From positions 1 to 64,000 of the forward strand of contig NZ_JAQZAL010000017.1 of assembly GCF_028737205.1 (NCBI RefSeq): DNA of 64,000 bases, written 5' to 3'. Position numbers and translations under genes: made by a program. The notes under the pieces are model-generated. The model did not search any database and was not told the DNA's origin. It saw only the letters and a list, made by a program, of their open reading frames with translations. Origin of the DNA: Actinomycetospora lutea. Its GTDB lineage: Bacteria; Actinomycetota; Actinomycetes; Mycobacteriales; Pseudonocardiaceae. Shown here in pieces: positions 1 to 9,148 of this stretch (position 1 is its first letter; each line of letters starts with the position of its first letter).

Positions 1-72
1 ACGCCACCAAGCCCGAGCCCGCACCTGCCACTACCGCACCCGAGCTAGACGACTACAACTCAGGCTGTAGTA
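1..72. other. Window edge downstream of dlaT, no assignable gene
   Basis: This stretch follows the dlaT stop. It is less GC-rich and holds codon-like triplets that are rare elsewhere in the window (CTA, TCA, TGT, AGT, ACT, AGA in one frame). A small stem, ACTACA/TGTAGT with an 8-nt loop, lies at about 52-71, but no T-tract follows in the direction of dlaT transcription. One frame could be the last 20 or so residues of a Pro/Glu/Ala-rich protein. Nothing firm can be said. Confidence 0.3.
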
Positions 73-2049
73 CTAGATGCCCAGCTCGCCCTCGAAGGCG
101 CCGCCCTCGAGGCGGTCCTTCATGGTGGTGAGGAAGCGGGCGGCGTCGGCGCCGTCGACGATCCGGTGGTCGTACGACAGGCACAGGTAGGCCATCGAGC
201 GCACCGCGATGACGTCGCCGCCCGAGTCGTCCTGGAGCACGACCGGCTTCTTGACGACGGCGCCCGTGCCCAGGATGCCGACCTGGGGCTGGTTGATGAT
301 CGGCGTGTCGATCAGGGCGCCGCGCGAGCCGGTGTTGGTGATCGTGAACGTGCCGCCGGCGAGCTCGTCCGGGGTGATCTTGTTGGCGCGCGTGCGGTCC
401 GCGACGTCGGTGATCTTGCGGGCGAGCCCAGCCAGGTTGAGGTCCCCGGCGTCGTGGATCACCGGCACGATCAGCCCGGCCGGCGAGTCCACGGCGATGC
501 CCAGGTGTTCGGCGCCGTGGTAGGTGACCTCGCTCTTCTCGGTGTCGATCGAGGCGTTCACCGACGGGTGGGCCTTGAGCGCCTCCACCGTGGCCAGCGC
601 CATGAACGGCAGGAACGAGAGCTTGACGCCCTCGCGGCGCTGGAAGTCGCCCTTCACGCGGTCGCGCAGGCGGGCGATGCGCGTGACGTCGGCCTCGACG
701 ACGGTCGTGAGCTGCGCGGAGACCTGCAACGACTCGACCATGCGCTTGGCGATCGTCTGGCGACGCCGCGACATCTTCTGCGTGGTGCCGCGCAGCCCGG
801 AGGTGTCCGGGGCCGGCGCGCTCGACGCGCCGCGCGCCGCGGCGGCCGCCGGCTTCTGCACCTCGCCGCCGTGCACGGTGCCGCTGCCCGAGCCGCCCGA
901 GGGCGCGGCCTGGGCCGGGGCGTCGCCGGCCGGGGCCGCCTGCTGCTGGTCCCGCTCGTCGGCCGCCTTGACGACGTCCTGCTTGCGGATGCGCCCGCCG
1001 ACACCGGTGCCCGTCAGCGACGAGAGGTCGACGCCGCGCTCGGTGGCGAGCTTGCGGACCAGGGGCGTGACGTACGGCGAGCCCGTCTCGGTGGTGCCCG
1101 AGCCCTCCGTGTCGGCGGCGGCGGACGTCCCGTTGCCCCCGCCGCGGGGCTCGAGCGCGCCGGCGTTGGCCGGGCCGCTCGCGGTGGTCGAGCGCTCGGT
1201 CTCGTGCGAGACGTAGTCGTCGGCCCCGGACGCCGCCACCGGCTCGGCCGGCTGCGAGGGCTGGGCCGGCTGTGAGGGCTGGGCCGGCTGCGACGCCTGG
1301 GCGGGCTCCGACGGCTGGGCGGGCTGCGATGCCTGGGCGGGTTCCGGAGACGGAGCGGGCTGCTCCTGCGCCGGCGCCGCCGACCCGCCGCCCGAGCCCT
1401 GCGACGCGTCGCCGATGACGGCGAGCGCCCCGCCGACCTCGACCGTGTCGTCCTCGCCGGCCTTGAGCTCCAGGACGGTGCCGGCCACGGGCGAGGGGAT
1501 CTCGGTGTCGACCTTGTCGGTGGACACCTCGAGCAGCGGCTCGTCGACCTCGACGGTGTCGCCGACCTGCTTGAGCCAGCGCGTCACCGTGCCCTCGGTG
1601 ACCGACTCGCCGAGCGCGGGCATCTCGACCGTCGTGCCCGAGCCCCCGCCGGACGGGGCCGAGGACGCGGCGGCGGGCGCCGGCTCCGGCGAGGAGGGCT
1701 GCTCCGGCTCGGGTGCCGCCTGGGGCTCGGGCTGGGACGGGGCGGGCTCCGGCTCGGCCGCCGCCTCGGGCTGGGGCGCCGACTGGCCGCCACCGCCGCC
1801 CGCGGCCTCGCCCTCGTCGCCGATGACGGCGAGCTCGCCGCCGACCTCGACGGTCTCGTCCTCCTGCGCCACGATCCGCTGCAGGACGCCCGCCTGCGGC
1901 GACGGGATCTCGGTGTCGACCTTGTCGGTGGAGACCTCGAGCAGGGGCTCGTCGACGTCGACGTGGTCACCCTCCTGCTTGAGCCACCGGGTGATGGTGC
2001 CCTCGGTGACGCTCTCCCCGAGGGCAGGCATCTGGACGGAGTAGGCCAT
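73..2049 (-). CDS. dlaT/sucB: Dihydrolipoamide acyltransferase (E2) with two lipoyl domains
   Basis: E2 core of a 2-oxoacid dehydrogenase complex; it transfers the acyl group from lipoamide to CoA. Two lipoyl domains (about 1-80 and 140-217) carry the STDKVDTE motif, with lipoylated lysines predicted at K43 and K179. Pro/Ala/Glu/Gln-rich linkers follow each; the second contains repeated PAQ(P/A)SQ units. A peripheral subunit-binding domain (about 325-365) and the C-terminal catalytic domain follow, with the catalytic SYDHRIVDG motif (His628, Asp632). In mycobacteria this E2 serves pyruvate dehydrogenase and the peroxynitrite reductase complex, so the acyl specificity (succinyl or acetyl) is not decided here. 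ATG follows a GAGGAG ribosome site. lpd lies directly upstream on the same strand, so E3 and E2 are probably cotranscribed. Confidence 0.95.
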   Translation of the reverse strand: MAYSVQMPALGESVTEGTITRWLKQEGDHVDVDEPLLEVSTDKVDTEIPSPQAGVLQRIVAQEDETVEVGGELAVIGDEGEAAGGGGGQSAPQPEAAAEPEPAPSQPEPQAAPEPEQPSSPEPAPAAASSAPSGGGSGTTVEMPALGESVTEGTVTRWLKQVGDTVEVDEPLLEVSTDKVDTEIPSPVAGTVLELKAGEDDTVEVGGALAVIGDASQGSGGGSAAPAQEQPAPSPEPAQASQPAQPSEPAQASQPAQPSQPAQPSQPAEPVAASGADDYVSHETERSTTASGPANAGALEPRGGGNGTSAAADTEGSGTTETGSPYVTPLVRKLATERGVDLSSLTGTGVGGRIRKQDVVKAADERDQQQAAPAGDAPAQAAPSGGSGSGTVHGGEVQKPAAAAARGASSAPAPDTSGLRGTTQKMSRRRQTIAKRMVESLQVSAQLTTVVEADVTRIARLRDRVKGDFQRREGVKLSFLPFMALATVEALKAHPSVNASIDTEKSEVTYHGAEHLGIAVDSPAGLIVPVIHDAGDLNLAGLARKITDVADRTRANKITPDELAGGTFTITNTGSRGALIDTPIINQPQVGILGTGAVVKKPVVLQDDSGGDVIAVRSMAYLCLSYDHRIVDGADAARFLTTMKDRLEGGAFEGELGI

Positions 2050-2081
2050 CGTGCTCGAACTCCTCGCTCGGTGTCTCGGGG

Positions 2082-3458
2082 TCAGGAGTGGCTGTGCAGC
2101 GGCTTGCCGGCGAGCGCGAGGTGCGCCTCCCCGAGGGCCTCGTTCTGCGTGGGGTGGGCGTGGACGAGGTTGGCGACGTCGTCGGGCAGCGCCTCCCAGT
2201 TGTAGATCAGCTGCGCCTCGCCGACCTGCTCGCCCATCCGCGAGCCGATCATGTGCACGCCGACGACGGGGGCGTCGTCGTCGGTGCCGCCCTTGACGAG
2301 CTTGACCGCCCCGGCGGTCTTGAGGATCTGCGACTTGCCGTTGCCGGCGAGGTCGTAGGTCATGGTCTTGACCTCGCCGTAGAGCTCCTTGGCCTGCGCC
2401 TCGGTGAGCCCGACCGACGCGACCTCGGGCTCGCAGTAGGTGACGCGCGGGATGCCCTTCTCGTCGATCACCGGCGGGTGCAGCCCGGCGATCTCCTCGG
2501 CGACGAAGATGCCCTGCTGGAAGCCGCGGTGGGCCAGCTGGAGGCCGGGGACGATGTCGCCGACGGCGTAGATGTTGCCGACCCCGGTGTGCAGCCGGTC
2601 AGTGGTCGGGACGAACCCGCGGTCGAGCGTGATGCCGTTCTCCTCGTAGCCGAGGTCGGCGGTGTTGGGCCCGCGGCCGACGGCGACGAGCAGGAGGTCG
2701 GCCTCGATCTGCTCGCCGGTCTCCAGCGAGATCGTCACCGAGTCGGAGGTCTGCGAGACGCCGGTGAACTTCGTGCCGGTCTTGAACGCGATCTTGCGCT
2801 TGCGGAACTGGCGCTCGAGCTGCTTGGAGAGGAACTCGTCCTCGTTGGGCACCAGGTTGGGCAGCGCCTCGACGATGGTGACCTCGGCGCCGAAGCTCTT
2901 CCACACGCTGGCGAACTCGACACCGATGACCCCGCCGCCCAGGACGACGACCCGGTCGGGCACGAAGTCGAGGTTGATGGCCTCGGTGGAGGTCAGCACA
3001 CGGCCGCCGAGCTCGAGCCCGGGCAGCGTCTTGGAGTACGAGCCGGAGGCCAGGACGATGTTGCGGCCCTGGTAGCGCTGGCCGTCGACCTCGACGGTGT
3101 CCTGGCCGACGAGCTTGCCCGCGCCCTCGATCAGCGTGACCTTGTTGGCCTTCACCAGGCCCTGCAGCCCCTTGTAGAGGCGGGCGACGACGTTGTCCTT
3201 GTAGGAGTTGACGCCGCTCATGTCGATGCCCGACAGCGAGCTCTTCACGCCGAACTGCTCACCCTCGCGGGCCGAGTCGGCCACCTCGGCGGCGTGCAGC
3301 AGGGCCTTGGTGGGGATGCAGCCGCGGTGCAGGCAGGTGCCGCCGACCTTGTCCTTCTCGACCAGTGCGACCGACAGGCCCAGCTCGGCGGCCCGGAACG
3401 CGCAGGCGTAACCGCCCGAGCCGGCTCCGAGGATGATGACGTCGTACGTGTCGCTCAC
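2082..3458 (-). CDS. lpdA: Dihydrolipoamide dehydrogenase (E3)
   Basis: Flavoprotein that reoxidises dihydrolipoamide with NAD+. The N-terminal FAD motif GAGSGG (11-16) is followed by the redox disulfide Cys42/Cys47 in [10 protein letters not shown] second Rossmann motif ([13 protein letters not shown]) binds NAD, and the C-terminal HPTQNE motif (His435, Glu440) is the acid-base pair. The 458-residue length is typical. GTG at 3458 is chosen because the flavin motif begins just after it and a GGGAG site precedes it; the open frame extends 32 codons further upstream without homology. It lies 32 nt before dlaT, forming an E3-E2 unit. Confidence 0.95.
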   Translation of the reverse strand: MSDTYDVIILGAGSGGYACAFRAAELGLSVALVEKDKVGGTCLHRGCIPTKALLHAAEVADSAREGEQFGVKSSLSGIDMSGVNSYKDNVVARLYKGLQGLVKANKVTLIEGAGKLVGQDTVEVDGQRYQGRNIVLASGSYSKTLPGLELGGRVLTSTEAINLDFVPDRVVVLGGGVIGVEFASVWKSFGAEVTIVEALPNLVPNEDEFLSKQLERQFRKRKIAFKTGTKFTGVSQTSDSVTISLETGEQIEADLLLVAVGRGPNTADLGYEENGITLDRGFVPTTDRLHTGVGNIYAVGDIVPGLQLAHRGFQQGIFVAEEIAGLHPPVIDEKGIPRVTYCEPEVASVGLTEAQAKELYGEVKTMTYDLAGNGKSQILKTAGAVKLVKGGTDDDAPVVGVHMIGSRMGEQVGEAQLIYNWEALPDDVANLVHAHPTQNEALGEAHLALAGKPLHSHS

Positions 3459-3575
3459 TGCTGCTACTCCCGCGTCGGCGTGTGGCGTGCGGCGCCCTCG
3501 ATCCGGAGTGGTGGCCGGGGCGAGGCGATGTCCGGCCTCATCCTTCCACCTCACCCCGTCCCCCGTCGGCGCCGC

Positions 3576-5108
3576 TCAGCCATGCCGCGCGATGTCGTCC
3601 AGCACGGCCGCGATCGTCCGGACGGGGACGCCGGTGCCGCCCTTGGGGGTGTAGCCGTGCGGGCCGCCGGTGTTGAACGCCGGTCCGGCGATGTCGAGGT
3701 GCACCCACGGCACGCCGTCGGCCACGAACTCGCGCAGGAAGATGCCGCCGACGAGCATCCCGCCGAAGCGGTGGTTGGTGACGTTCGCGAGGTCGGCGAC
3801 GCGCGAGTCGAGGTCACCGCGCAGCTCCTCGGGCAGCGGCATCGCCCAGCCGCCGTCGCCCGCGGCCACCGCGTGCCCGGCGACGCGGTCGCGGAACTCG
3901 TCGGTGCCCATGACGCCGGGGGTGCGCGACCCGAGCGCGACGAGCTGGGCGCCGGTGAGCGTCGAGGTCTCGAGCAGGTAGTCGGGGGAGTCCTCGCAGG
4001 CGCGCGCGATCGCGTCGCCGAGCACCAGGCGGCCCTCGGCGTCGGTGTTGAGGACCTCGACGGTCGTGCCGCCGTACATCCGCAGCACGTCGCCGGGGCG
4101 GTAGGCGGTGCCCGACGGCATGTTCTCGGCCATCGGCACGGTGGCGACGACCTCCACGTCCAGCCCGAGGTCGGCGGCCAGGCAGGTCGCGGCGACGACG
4201 CCGGCGGCCCCGGACATGTCCGAGGTCATGTGGTCCATGTTCGCGGCCGGCTTGATCGAGATGCCGCCGGTGTCGAACGTGATCCCCTTGCCGACGAGCG
4301 CGACCTTCTTCCGCGGCCCGTCGGCGTGCTCCCCCGATGCCGGGGTGTAGGTCAGGCGGACCAGCCGCGGCGGCCGCGAGGACCCGCCGCCGACGCCCAG
4401 GACGCCGCCGAAGCCGCCCTCGGCCAGCGCGGACTCGTCGAGGATCTCCACCGAGACCCCCGCCGCCTCGGCCAGCGCCCGGGCCCGCCGGGCGAAGGCG
4501 TCGGGGTAGAGGTCGTTGGGCGGGGTGTTGACGAGGTCGCGGGCGTTCCGCACGGCGCGGGCGACCGTCGCCGCGCGGGTGACGGCGGCGTCGTCCGCGT
4601 CGCCGACCAGCCCGACGCGCGCGAGCTCGGTCGGCGCGGTGTCCGGGGCCTTCTTGTAGTCGGTGAAGGCGTAGTCGCCGAGCAGCACGCCCTCGACCGT
4701 CGCGGCCACGTCGAGCGTGGAGAGCGTGGTGACGACGTGCGCGGCCTTGCCGTGCAGGGCGCGCGCGGCGGCGCCGGCGGCGCGGCGGACCTGCTCGGCG
4801 AGGTCGGGCGCCTCGCCCGCGGCGTCGCCCGGCTCCTTGCCCAGCCCGACCGCGAGGACCAGCGGGGTGCCGATCGCCCCGCGCGTCGGCACCCGGGTGA
4901 CCTCCTCGGCCTTGCCGGTGCCGCCGAGGAGGGCCACCAGGGCCGGGAGCTCACCCGCCAGGTCGCCGAGCACGGTCGTGTCACCCGCCACGACGGGGTC
5001 CCCACCGCCCTCGCCGGGACGGACGCCGACGACGAGCGCGTCGGCGTCGGTGAGGGTGTCGGCGCCCGGCGTGGCGCCGAGCACCTCGAGGGCGGGGGTG
5101 CTGCTCAC
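3576..5108 (-). CDS. pepA: Leucyl aminopeptidase, M17 family
   Basis: Cytosolic two-metal aminopeptidase that removes N-terminal residues from peptides. The family signature [13 protein letters not shown] starts at Asn354; [15 protein letters not shown] supplies metal-binding and catalytic residues. The 510-residue length fits the family (M. tuberculosis PepB, Rv2213). The GTG start at 5108 follows GGGGAGAG; the open frame runs far upstream only as the antisense of gcvT. It is divergent from gcvT and 117 nt upstream of lpd on the same strand. Confidence 0.93.
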   Translation of the reverse strand: MSSTPALEVLGATPGADTLTDADALVVGVRPGEGGGDPVVAGDTTVLGDLAGELPALVALLGGTGKAEEVTRVPTRGAIGTPLVLAVGLGKEPGDAAGEAPDLAEQVRRAAGAAARALHGKAAHVVTTLSTLDVAATVEGVLLGDYAFTDYKKAPDTAPTELARVGLVGDADDAAVTRAATVARAVRNARDLVNTPPNDLYPDAFARRARALAEAAGVSVEILDESALAEGGFGGVLGVGGGSSRPPRLVRLTYTPASGEHADGPRKKVALVGKGITFDTGGISIKPAANMDHMTSDMSGAAGVVAATCLAADLGLDVEVVATVPMAENMPSGTAYRPGDVLRMYGGTTVEVLNTDAEGRLVLGDAIARACEDSPDYLLETSTLTGAQLVALGSRTPGVMGTDEFRDRVAGHAVAAGDGGWAMPLPEELRGDLDSRVADLANVTNHRFGGMLVGGIFLREFVADGVPWVHLDIAGPAFNTGGPHGYTPKGGTGVPVRTIAAVLDDIARHG

Positions 5109-5167
5109 GTGCGGTCTCTCCCCGGGTCGGCGGTCTCGATCACATGCTAGGACCGGACGCGCTCGGT

Positions 5168-5173
5168 TACCGT
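5168..5173 (+). promoter_or_regulatory. -10 element TACCGT of a leaderless gcvT transcript
   Basis: TACCGT ends 7 nt before GTG 5181 and there is no Shine-Dalgarno sequence. This matches the actinobacterial leaderless pattern and supports 5181 over the upstream in-frame GTG 5172, which overlaps the -10. Confidence 0.6.
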
Positions 5174-5180
5174 GCCGCGG

Positions 5181-6290
5181 GTGTCCGTCACCGATCCTCG
5201 CCGGAGTCCGCTGCACGACCACCACGTCGCCCTCGGCGCCTCCTTCGCGCCCTTCGGCGGCTGGGAGATGCCCGTGCAGTACTCGGGCACGGTGGCCGAG
5301 CACACCGCCACGCGCGAGGCCGTCGGCCTGTTCGACGTCAGCCACCTGGGCAAGGTCCGCATCAGCGGGCCGGGTGCCGCGGCGTTCGTCGACCGCTGCC
5401 TGACCAACGACCTCTCCCGCATCCAGCCGGGTAAGGCGCAGTACACGCTGTGCTGCGCGGACGACGGCGGCGTCGTCGACGACCTCATCCTCTACCTCGT
5501 CGGGCCCGACGAGGTCTTCGCCGTCCCCAACGCCGCGAACTCCGCGGGCGTCGGGCGGCGGCTTTCCGAGGTGGCACCGGAGGGGATCGCCGTCGACGAC
5601 GAGCACGACCGGCACGTGGTGCTGGCCGCGCAGGGACCGGCGTCGCCGGCGGTGCTCGCCGAGGTCGGGCTGCTGACCGACGCCGACCCGCTGGACTACA
5701 TGGCCTTCGTCGACGCCGAGTGGAACGGGCGCCCGGTGCGCGTGTGCCGCACGGGCTACACCGGCGAGCGCGGGTACGAGCTCATCGCCCCGTCCGACGG
5801 CGCGGGCGTGCTGTGGGACGCGCTGGCCGCCGTGGTGGCGGAGCAGGGCGGCCTGCCCGCCGGGCTCGGCGCGCGCGACACGCTGCGCACCGAGGCCGGG
5901 CTCCCGCTGCACGGCCAGGACCTGGGCCCGGACATCACGCCCCTGCAGGCGCGGTGCGGGTTCGCGGTCGGCTGGAAGAAGGACGCGTTCTGGGGGCGCG
6001 AGGCCCTGCTCGCCGAGCGCGAGGCCGGGCCGCGGCGCCGCTCGTGGGGCCTGCGGGCCACCGGGCGCGGGGTGCCGCGCGGGCACATGGCGGTGAAGCG
6101 CGGCGACGAGGTCGTCGGCGAGACGACCTCGGGCACCTTCTCGCCGACGCTCCGGACGGGCATCGCGCTCGCCCTGCTCGACACCGCCGCGGGCCTCGAC
6201 GAGGGCGACGTCGTGGCGGTCGACGTGCGCGGAAGGACCCTCGAGTGCGAGGTCGTCACCCCGCCTTTCGTGGCCTCCCACGTGCGGTGA
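5181..6290 (+). CDS. gcvT: Aminomethyltransferase, glycine cleavage system T protein
   Basis: Transfers the methylene group from the aminomethyl-lipoyl H protein to tetrahydrofolate, releasing ammonia. The N-terminal [20 protein letters not shown] segment, the folate-binding region with [14 protein letters not shown], and the C-terminal GEVTSG-like stretch ([14 protein letters not shown]) cover the whole family. Length 369 residues with the leaderless GTG start. In M. tuberculosis gcvT (Rv2211c) is next to ilvE; here the two are separated by a 7-kb accessory island. Confidence 0.93.
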   Translation: MSVTDPRRSPLHDHHVALGASFAPFGGWEMPVQYSGTVAEHTATREAVGLFDVSHLGKVRISGPGAAAFVDRCLTNDLSRIQPGKAQYTLCCADDGGVVDDLILYLVGPDEVFAVPNAANSAGVGRRLSEVAPEGIAVDDEHDRHVVLAAQGPASPAVLAEVGLLTDADPLDYMAFVDAEWNGRPVRVCRTGYTGERGYELIAPSDGAGVLWDALAAVVAEQGGLPAGLGARDTLRTEAGLPLHGQDLGPDITPLQARCGFAVGWKKDAFWGREALLAEREAGPRRRSWGLRATGRGVPRGHMAVKRGDEVVGETTSGTFSPTLRTGIALALLDTAAGLDEGDVVAVDVRGRTLECEVVTPPFVASHVR

Positions 6291-6300
6291 GGATGCGCGG

Positions 6301-6804
6301 GTGAGCTTCCCCACGGAGATCCCCGACGCCGACCCGGGCGTCTTCCGCTTCCGTTCCGAGGCCGAGCAGGCCGGGCCGGCGATCTTCCTCGCGCCCGGCG
6401 GCGTGACCGGCGGCGGGTACGGGCTCTTCGAGAGCGCCGCCGAGCCCGGGCGGATGGGCGCCGTGCCGCACTTCCACACGGGGTTCACCGAGGCGTTCTG
6501 GGTGATCTCGGGACGCCTCGCGGTGATGAGCGGGCGGGAGTGGCAGGTGCTGGGCAGCGGCGACTTCGCCCACGTGCCGGTCAACGGGGTGCACGCCTTC
6601 CGTGCCGTGGGCGACGAGCAGGCCCGGTTCCTCATCCTCTTCGTGCCCGGCTCGCCGGCGTCCCGGTATCCGCGCGAGCACTACTTCCGCGGCCTGGCCG
6701 AGCGGTTCGCCCGCGGCGCCTCGCCCGAGGAGATCGACGAGTTCGCCCTCGAGTGCGACCAGGTCAACCTGCGCGACTGGGAGAGCGGCCCCATCCCGTC
6801 ATGA
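6301..6804 (+). CDS. Cupin-domain protein
   Basis: A 167-residue single-domain cupin. Cupin motif 1 is visible at [16 protein letters not shown] (His57, His59, Glu64), and motif 2 lies near [14 protein letters not shown]. Such residues bind a divalent metal in a beta-barrel; the substrate cannot be predicted. GTG starts 10 nt after the gcvT stop, so the gene is probably cotranscribed with gcvT. Its stop is part of a TCATGA palindrome shared with the stop of the next, convergent gene. Confidence 0.8.
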   Translation: MSFPTEIPDADPGVFRFRSEAEQAGPAIFLAPGGVTGGGYGLFESAAEPGRMGAVPHFHTGFTEAFWVISGRLAVMSGREWQVLGSGDFAHVPVNGVHAFRAVGDEQARFLILFVPGSPASRYPREHYFRGLAERFARGASPEEIDEFALECDQVNLRDWESGPIPS

Positions 6805-7392
6805 GCGCCCGACGCTGACGTGCACGTGGTCGAAGTGCCCGCCGGTGGCGTCCTCCGGGTCGTACACGCCGCCGCCCCGGTACGGCCGGCCCCAGCCGTC
6901 GGACGCGTCGGCGCCCCCGCGGTACCAGATGCGGCCCTGCCAGATGACGTAGCGGACGTCGAGCTCGCGGGCCTCCGCCCGCAGCCAGTGGGCCACCGCC
7001 CAGCCGTCGGCGAGGTCGTCGCCCTGCGGGAACGCGCCCGAGCGGGCGGGGAAGAAGTCGCAGGCGCGCCCGTGCGGGTGGTCGCTCGCGGGGTTCCAGG
7101 TGTGCTCGGACCAGCAGGTGATCGACCGGACCGGGGCGTCGCGGCCCGGGGCGCCGAAGCGGGCGACGGCCGCCTCGTGCAGCCGCAGCGCCGTCGGGGT
7201 CAGGCAGCCCGGCGTCGTCGGATCGCTCTCGGTGCACGGCTCCGGCGGCGGCGGGTCGACGACCTCCCACAGGTCGCGGGCGCCGAGACCGCGCTCGGCG
7301 GCCACCCACCACAGGAGGCCGGCGAGCAGCGCGAGGACCAGCAGGACGGCCGTCCCGACGGGCGCGCGGCTCCTGGTCTCCACGAGATCCAC
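6799..7392 (-). CDS. Membrane-anchored or secreted M15-like / ARB_07466-type protein
   Basis: One hydrophobic segment near the N terminus (about residues 10-33) resembles a signal anchor. The C-terminal domain holds the zinc-site pattern of D,D-carboxypeptidase-like (M15) folds: SDHPHGRACDFF (His105, His107, Asp112) and GGHFDHVHV (His186, His189, His191). Cys at PEPCTESD, PGCLTP and ITCWSEH may form disulfides outside the membrane. A role in peptidoglycan is an inference. GTG 7392 is preferred (7383 is also possible); the frame further upstream is antisense to the sigma remnant. It overlaps the cupin gene tail to tail. Confidence 0.7.
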   Translation of the reverse strand: MDLVETRSRAPVGTAVLLVLALLAGLLWWVAAERGLGARDLWEVVDPPPPEPCTESDPTTPGCLTPTALRLHEAAVARFGAPGRDAPVRSITCWSEHTWNPASDHPHGRACDFFPARSGAFPQGDDLADGWAVAHWLRAEARELDVRYVIWQGRIWYRGGADASDGWGRPYRGGGVYDPEDATGGHFDHVHVSVGRS

Positions 7393-7423
7393 GGTAGGCG
7401 CGCCGGCGCGTGCTGATGGTGAG

Positions 7424-8188
7424 TCAGGGCGCGCATCCCGACAGGGCCGCCGCACGTCGGACCAGGTACCGCTGCTCGGGGCCGCTGAGCGTGCGGCGCG
7501 CGGCGCGGCGGTAGGCCGCCGCGGCGGCGTCGCGCTCACCGAGGCGCTCGAGCAGGTGGGCGCGGACGGCGTCGACACGGTGATGGCCCTCGAGCTGCGG
7601 GGCCAGCGCGTCCAGGCGCTCCAGGCCGATCCGGGGGCCCTCGACCATGGCCAGCGCGACCACGCGGTTGAGGGTGACGATCGGCGAGGGCGCGAGCACC
7701 TCCAGCGCCCCGTACAGGCCCAGGATCTGGGGCCAGTCGGTCGCCTCGGGCGAGGGGGCCTCGTCGTGCACGGCGGCGATGGCGGCCTGGACCTGGAACG
7801 GACCGGGCTCGGCGCTCGTGAGCACGCCCTCGAGCAGCCCGACGCCCTCCGTGATCACGCCCCGGTCCCAGCGTCCCCGGTCCTGCTCGGCGAGCGGGAC
7901 GAGCGTCCCGTCCTCGCGGTGGCGCGCGGGCCGGCGGGCGTCGGTGAGCAGCATGAGCGCGAGCAGCCCGGTCACCTCGCCGTGCCCGGGCCACTCGCCG
8001 TGCAGCTGCCGCGCGAGCCGGATCGCCTCCGACCCGAGGTCCGGTCGCTGCAGGTCCTCGCCCGCGGTCGCGGTGTGGGCCTCGGTGAAGATCCGGTAGA
8101 GGACCTCGAGGACCGCGGGCAACCGGGCCTCGCGCTCGGCGGGCGAGGGCTCGTCGAACCGCGCGCCGGCCGCGGCGATCCGGGCCAC
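7424..8188 (-). pseudogene. C-terminal remnant of an ECF42-type sigma factor
   Basis: The 254 codons match the C-terminal extension (DUF6596, helical) of large ECF sigma factors of about 410 residues: LPAVLEVLYRIFTEAHTA, then SEAIRLARQLHG, LLALMLLTDARRPAR and GLYGALEVLAPSPIVTLNRV. Sigma regions 2 and 4, which bind core polymerase and DNA, are absent. Similarity stops near 8195-8200, exactly where a headless gene fragment on the other strand begins. The GTG at 8188 is only the first available codon. The product could not act as a sigma factor. Confidence 0.75.
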
Positions 8189-8202
8189 ACGGGCTGACGA
8201 GC

Positions 8203-8370
8203 ATGACCGCCACCCCGGTCGGCGAGCCCGAGCCGTTCGTCCTGTGGTTCCGCTCGACCTACGCCCTGCGCCGCCGGGACGGTGCCTGGGCGATCGTCCA
8301 CCAGCACGAGTCGGTGCCCTTCCACATGGACGGCTCGTTCCGCGCGGCCACCGAGCTGACCCCGGTCTGA
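8203..8370 (+). pseudogene. C-terminal remnant of a SnoaL-like (NTF2-fold) protein
   Basis: Fifty-five codons encode RSTYALRRRDGAWAIVHQHE followed by SVPFHMDGSF, the usual end of SnoaL-like/DUF4440-type small NTF2-fold proteins, which normally have about 150 residues. The N-terminal two thirds are missing. The break lies at about 8190-8203, back to back with the break in the sigma-factor remnant. The similarity may continue a few codons upstream in frame (GLTS before the Met). Confidence 0.55.
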
Positions 8371-8386
8371 GTCGCGCGGAGCGGGA

Positions 8387-9043
8387 TCAGCGGCGGCGCC
8401 CCGGGCGCTCGGCGGCGTCGTCGAGATCGACACCGACGTGGTCGTCGAGCCACCGGCCCAGCGGCGCGAGGCGGCGCCAGGTGCCCGCGACGCGGTCGGC
8501 GAGCACGGGCTCGTGCAGCTCGTCCGACGGCGGCCAGGCGTACCAGGCGAAGAGGCTCTTGTGGCGCAGCAGCGCGAGGCGCGGATGTCCGGGGTCGACA
8601 CCCCGGGGGCGCGACTTCAGCTGCTCGCCGCCGATGGTGAAGCCCTCCTCGCGCAGGCCGTCGACGATGGCCTCGAGCGCCGGCCCGTGGCGGTCGTCGT
8701 CCACCGCCGCCCGGAAGCGGGCGACCTGCGCCGAGGTCATCCGGTAGTAGCCGCCGGCCACCATCACGCCGTCGGCGGAGACCTGGACGTAGTGCGGGCC
8801 CGCGGTGGCCCCGCACTGCGTCTTGTACGGCGTCTTGTCGGCCGCGAACCGCACGTCGCGGTAGGGGCGGAACACCTTGCCCGCGCCGAACTCGCCCTCG
8901 AGGTCGGCGAGCAGCGCGACCATCGGCGCCCGCACCTGCTCGTCGTAGATCGCCTTGTTGTCGGTCCAGTACGCCTTGGTGTTGTCGGCCTCGAGACCCT
9001 CGTAGAAGTCGACGACCGCGTCGCCGAAGCCCGGGAACGTCAC
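8387..9043 (-). CDS. DUF2461 family protein
   Basis: 218 residues of the DUF2461 (TIGR02453) family. Characteristic stretches are FYEGLEADNTKAYWTDNKA, FRPYRDVRFAADKTPYKTQ, YYRMTSAQVARFRAAV and LKSRPRGVDPGHPRLALLRH. Biochemical function is unknown. GTG 9043 is chosen because family similarity begins at TFPGFGDAVVDFY; the frame extends further upstream without similarity. The 3' end faces the SnoaL remnant 17 nt away. Confidence 0.85.
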   Translation of the reverse strand: MTFPGFGDAVVDFYEGLEADNTKAYWTDNKAIYDEQVRAPMVALLADLEGEFGAGKVFRPYRDVRFAADKTPYKTQCGATAGPHYVQVSADGVMVAGGYYRMTSAQVARFRAAVDDDRHGPALEAIVDGLREEGFTIGGEQLKSRPRGVDPGHPRLALLRHKSLFAWYAWPPSDELHEPVLADRVAGTWRRLAPLGRWLDDHVGVDLDDAAERPGRRR

Positions 9044-9112
9044 GGGGACATCCTGACGCGTCCACACGAGCCGTGTCCTGGGCGGTGCACGACCCGGTGG
9101 CTCGACGCGATC

Positions 9113-9148
9113 GGTGCGCGGCGTCACGGCGGTGCGCGGCGTCACGGC
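9113..9148. repeat. Perfect 18-nt tandem duplication
   Basis: The 18-nt unit beginning GGTGCGCGGC occurs at 9113-9130 and again at 9131-9148. It spans the 3' end and stop codon of the GH26 gene (minus strand), so each copy supplies a possible stop position. It looks like a recent slippage event. Confidence 0.8.

Noticed and set aside
166-1275. Open frames antisense to dlaT
   Set aside because: Shadow frames of a strongly conserved gene; no start signal or family similarity.
1245-1345. CRISPR-like repeats
   Set aside because: These are in-frame Pro/Ala/Gln/Ser codon repeats in the flexible E2 linker; no spacers.
2088-5150. Open frame of 1020 codons antisense to lpd and pepA
   Set aside because: It mirrors conserved genes on the other strand, has Arg/Ala/Gly/Val shadow composition and no domains; long shadows are expected at this GC.
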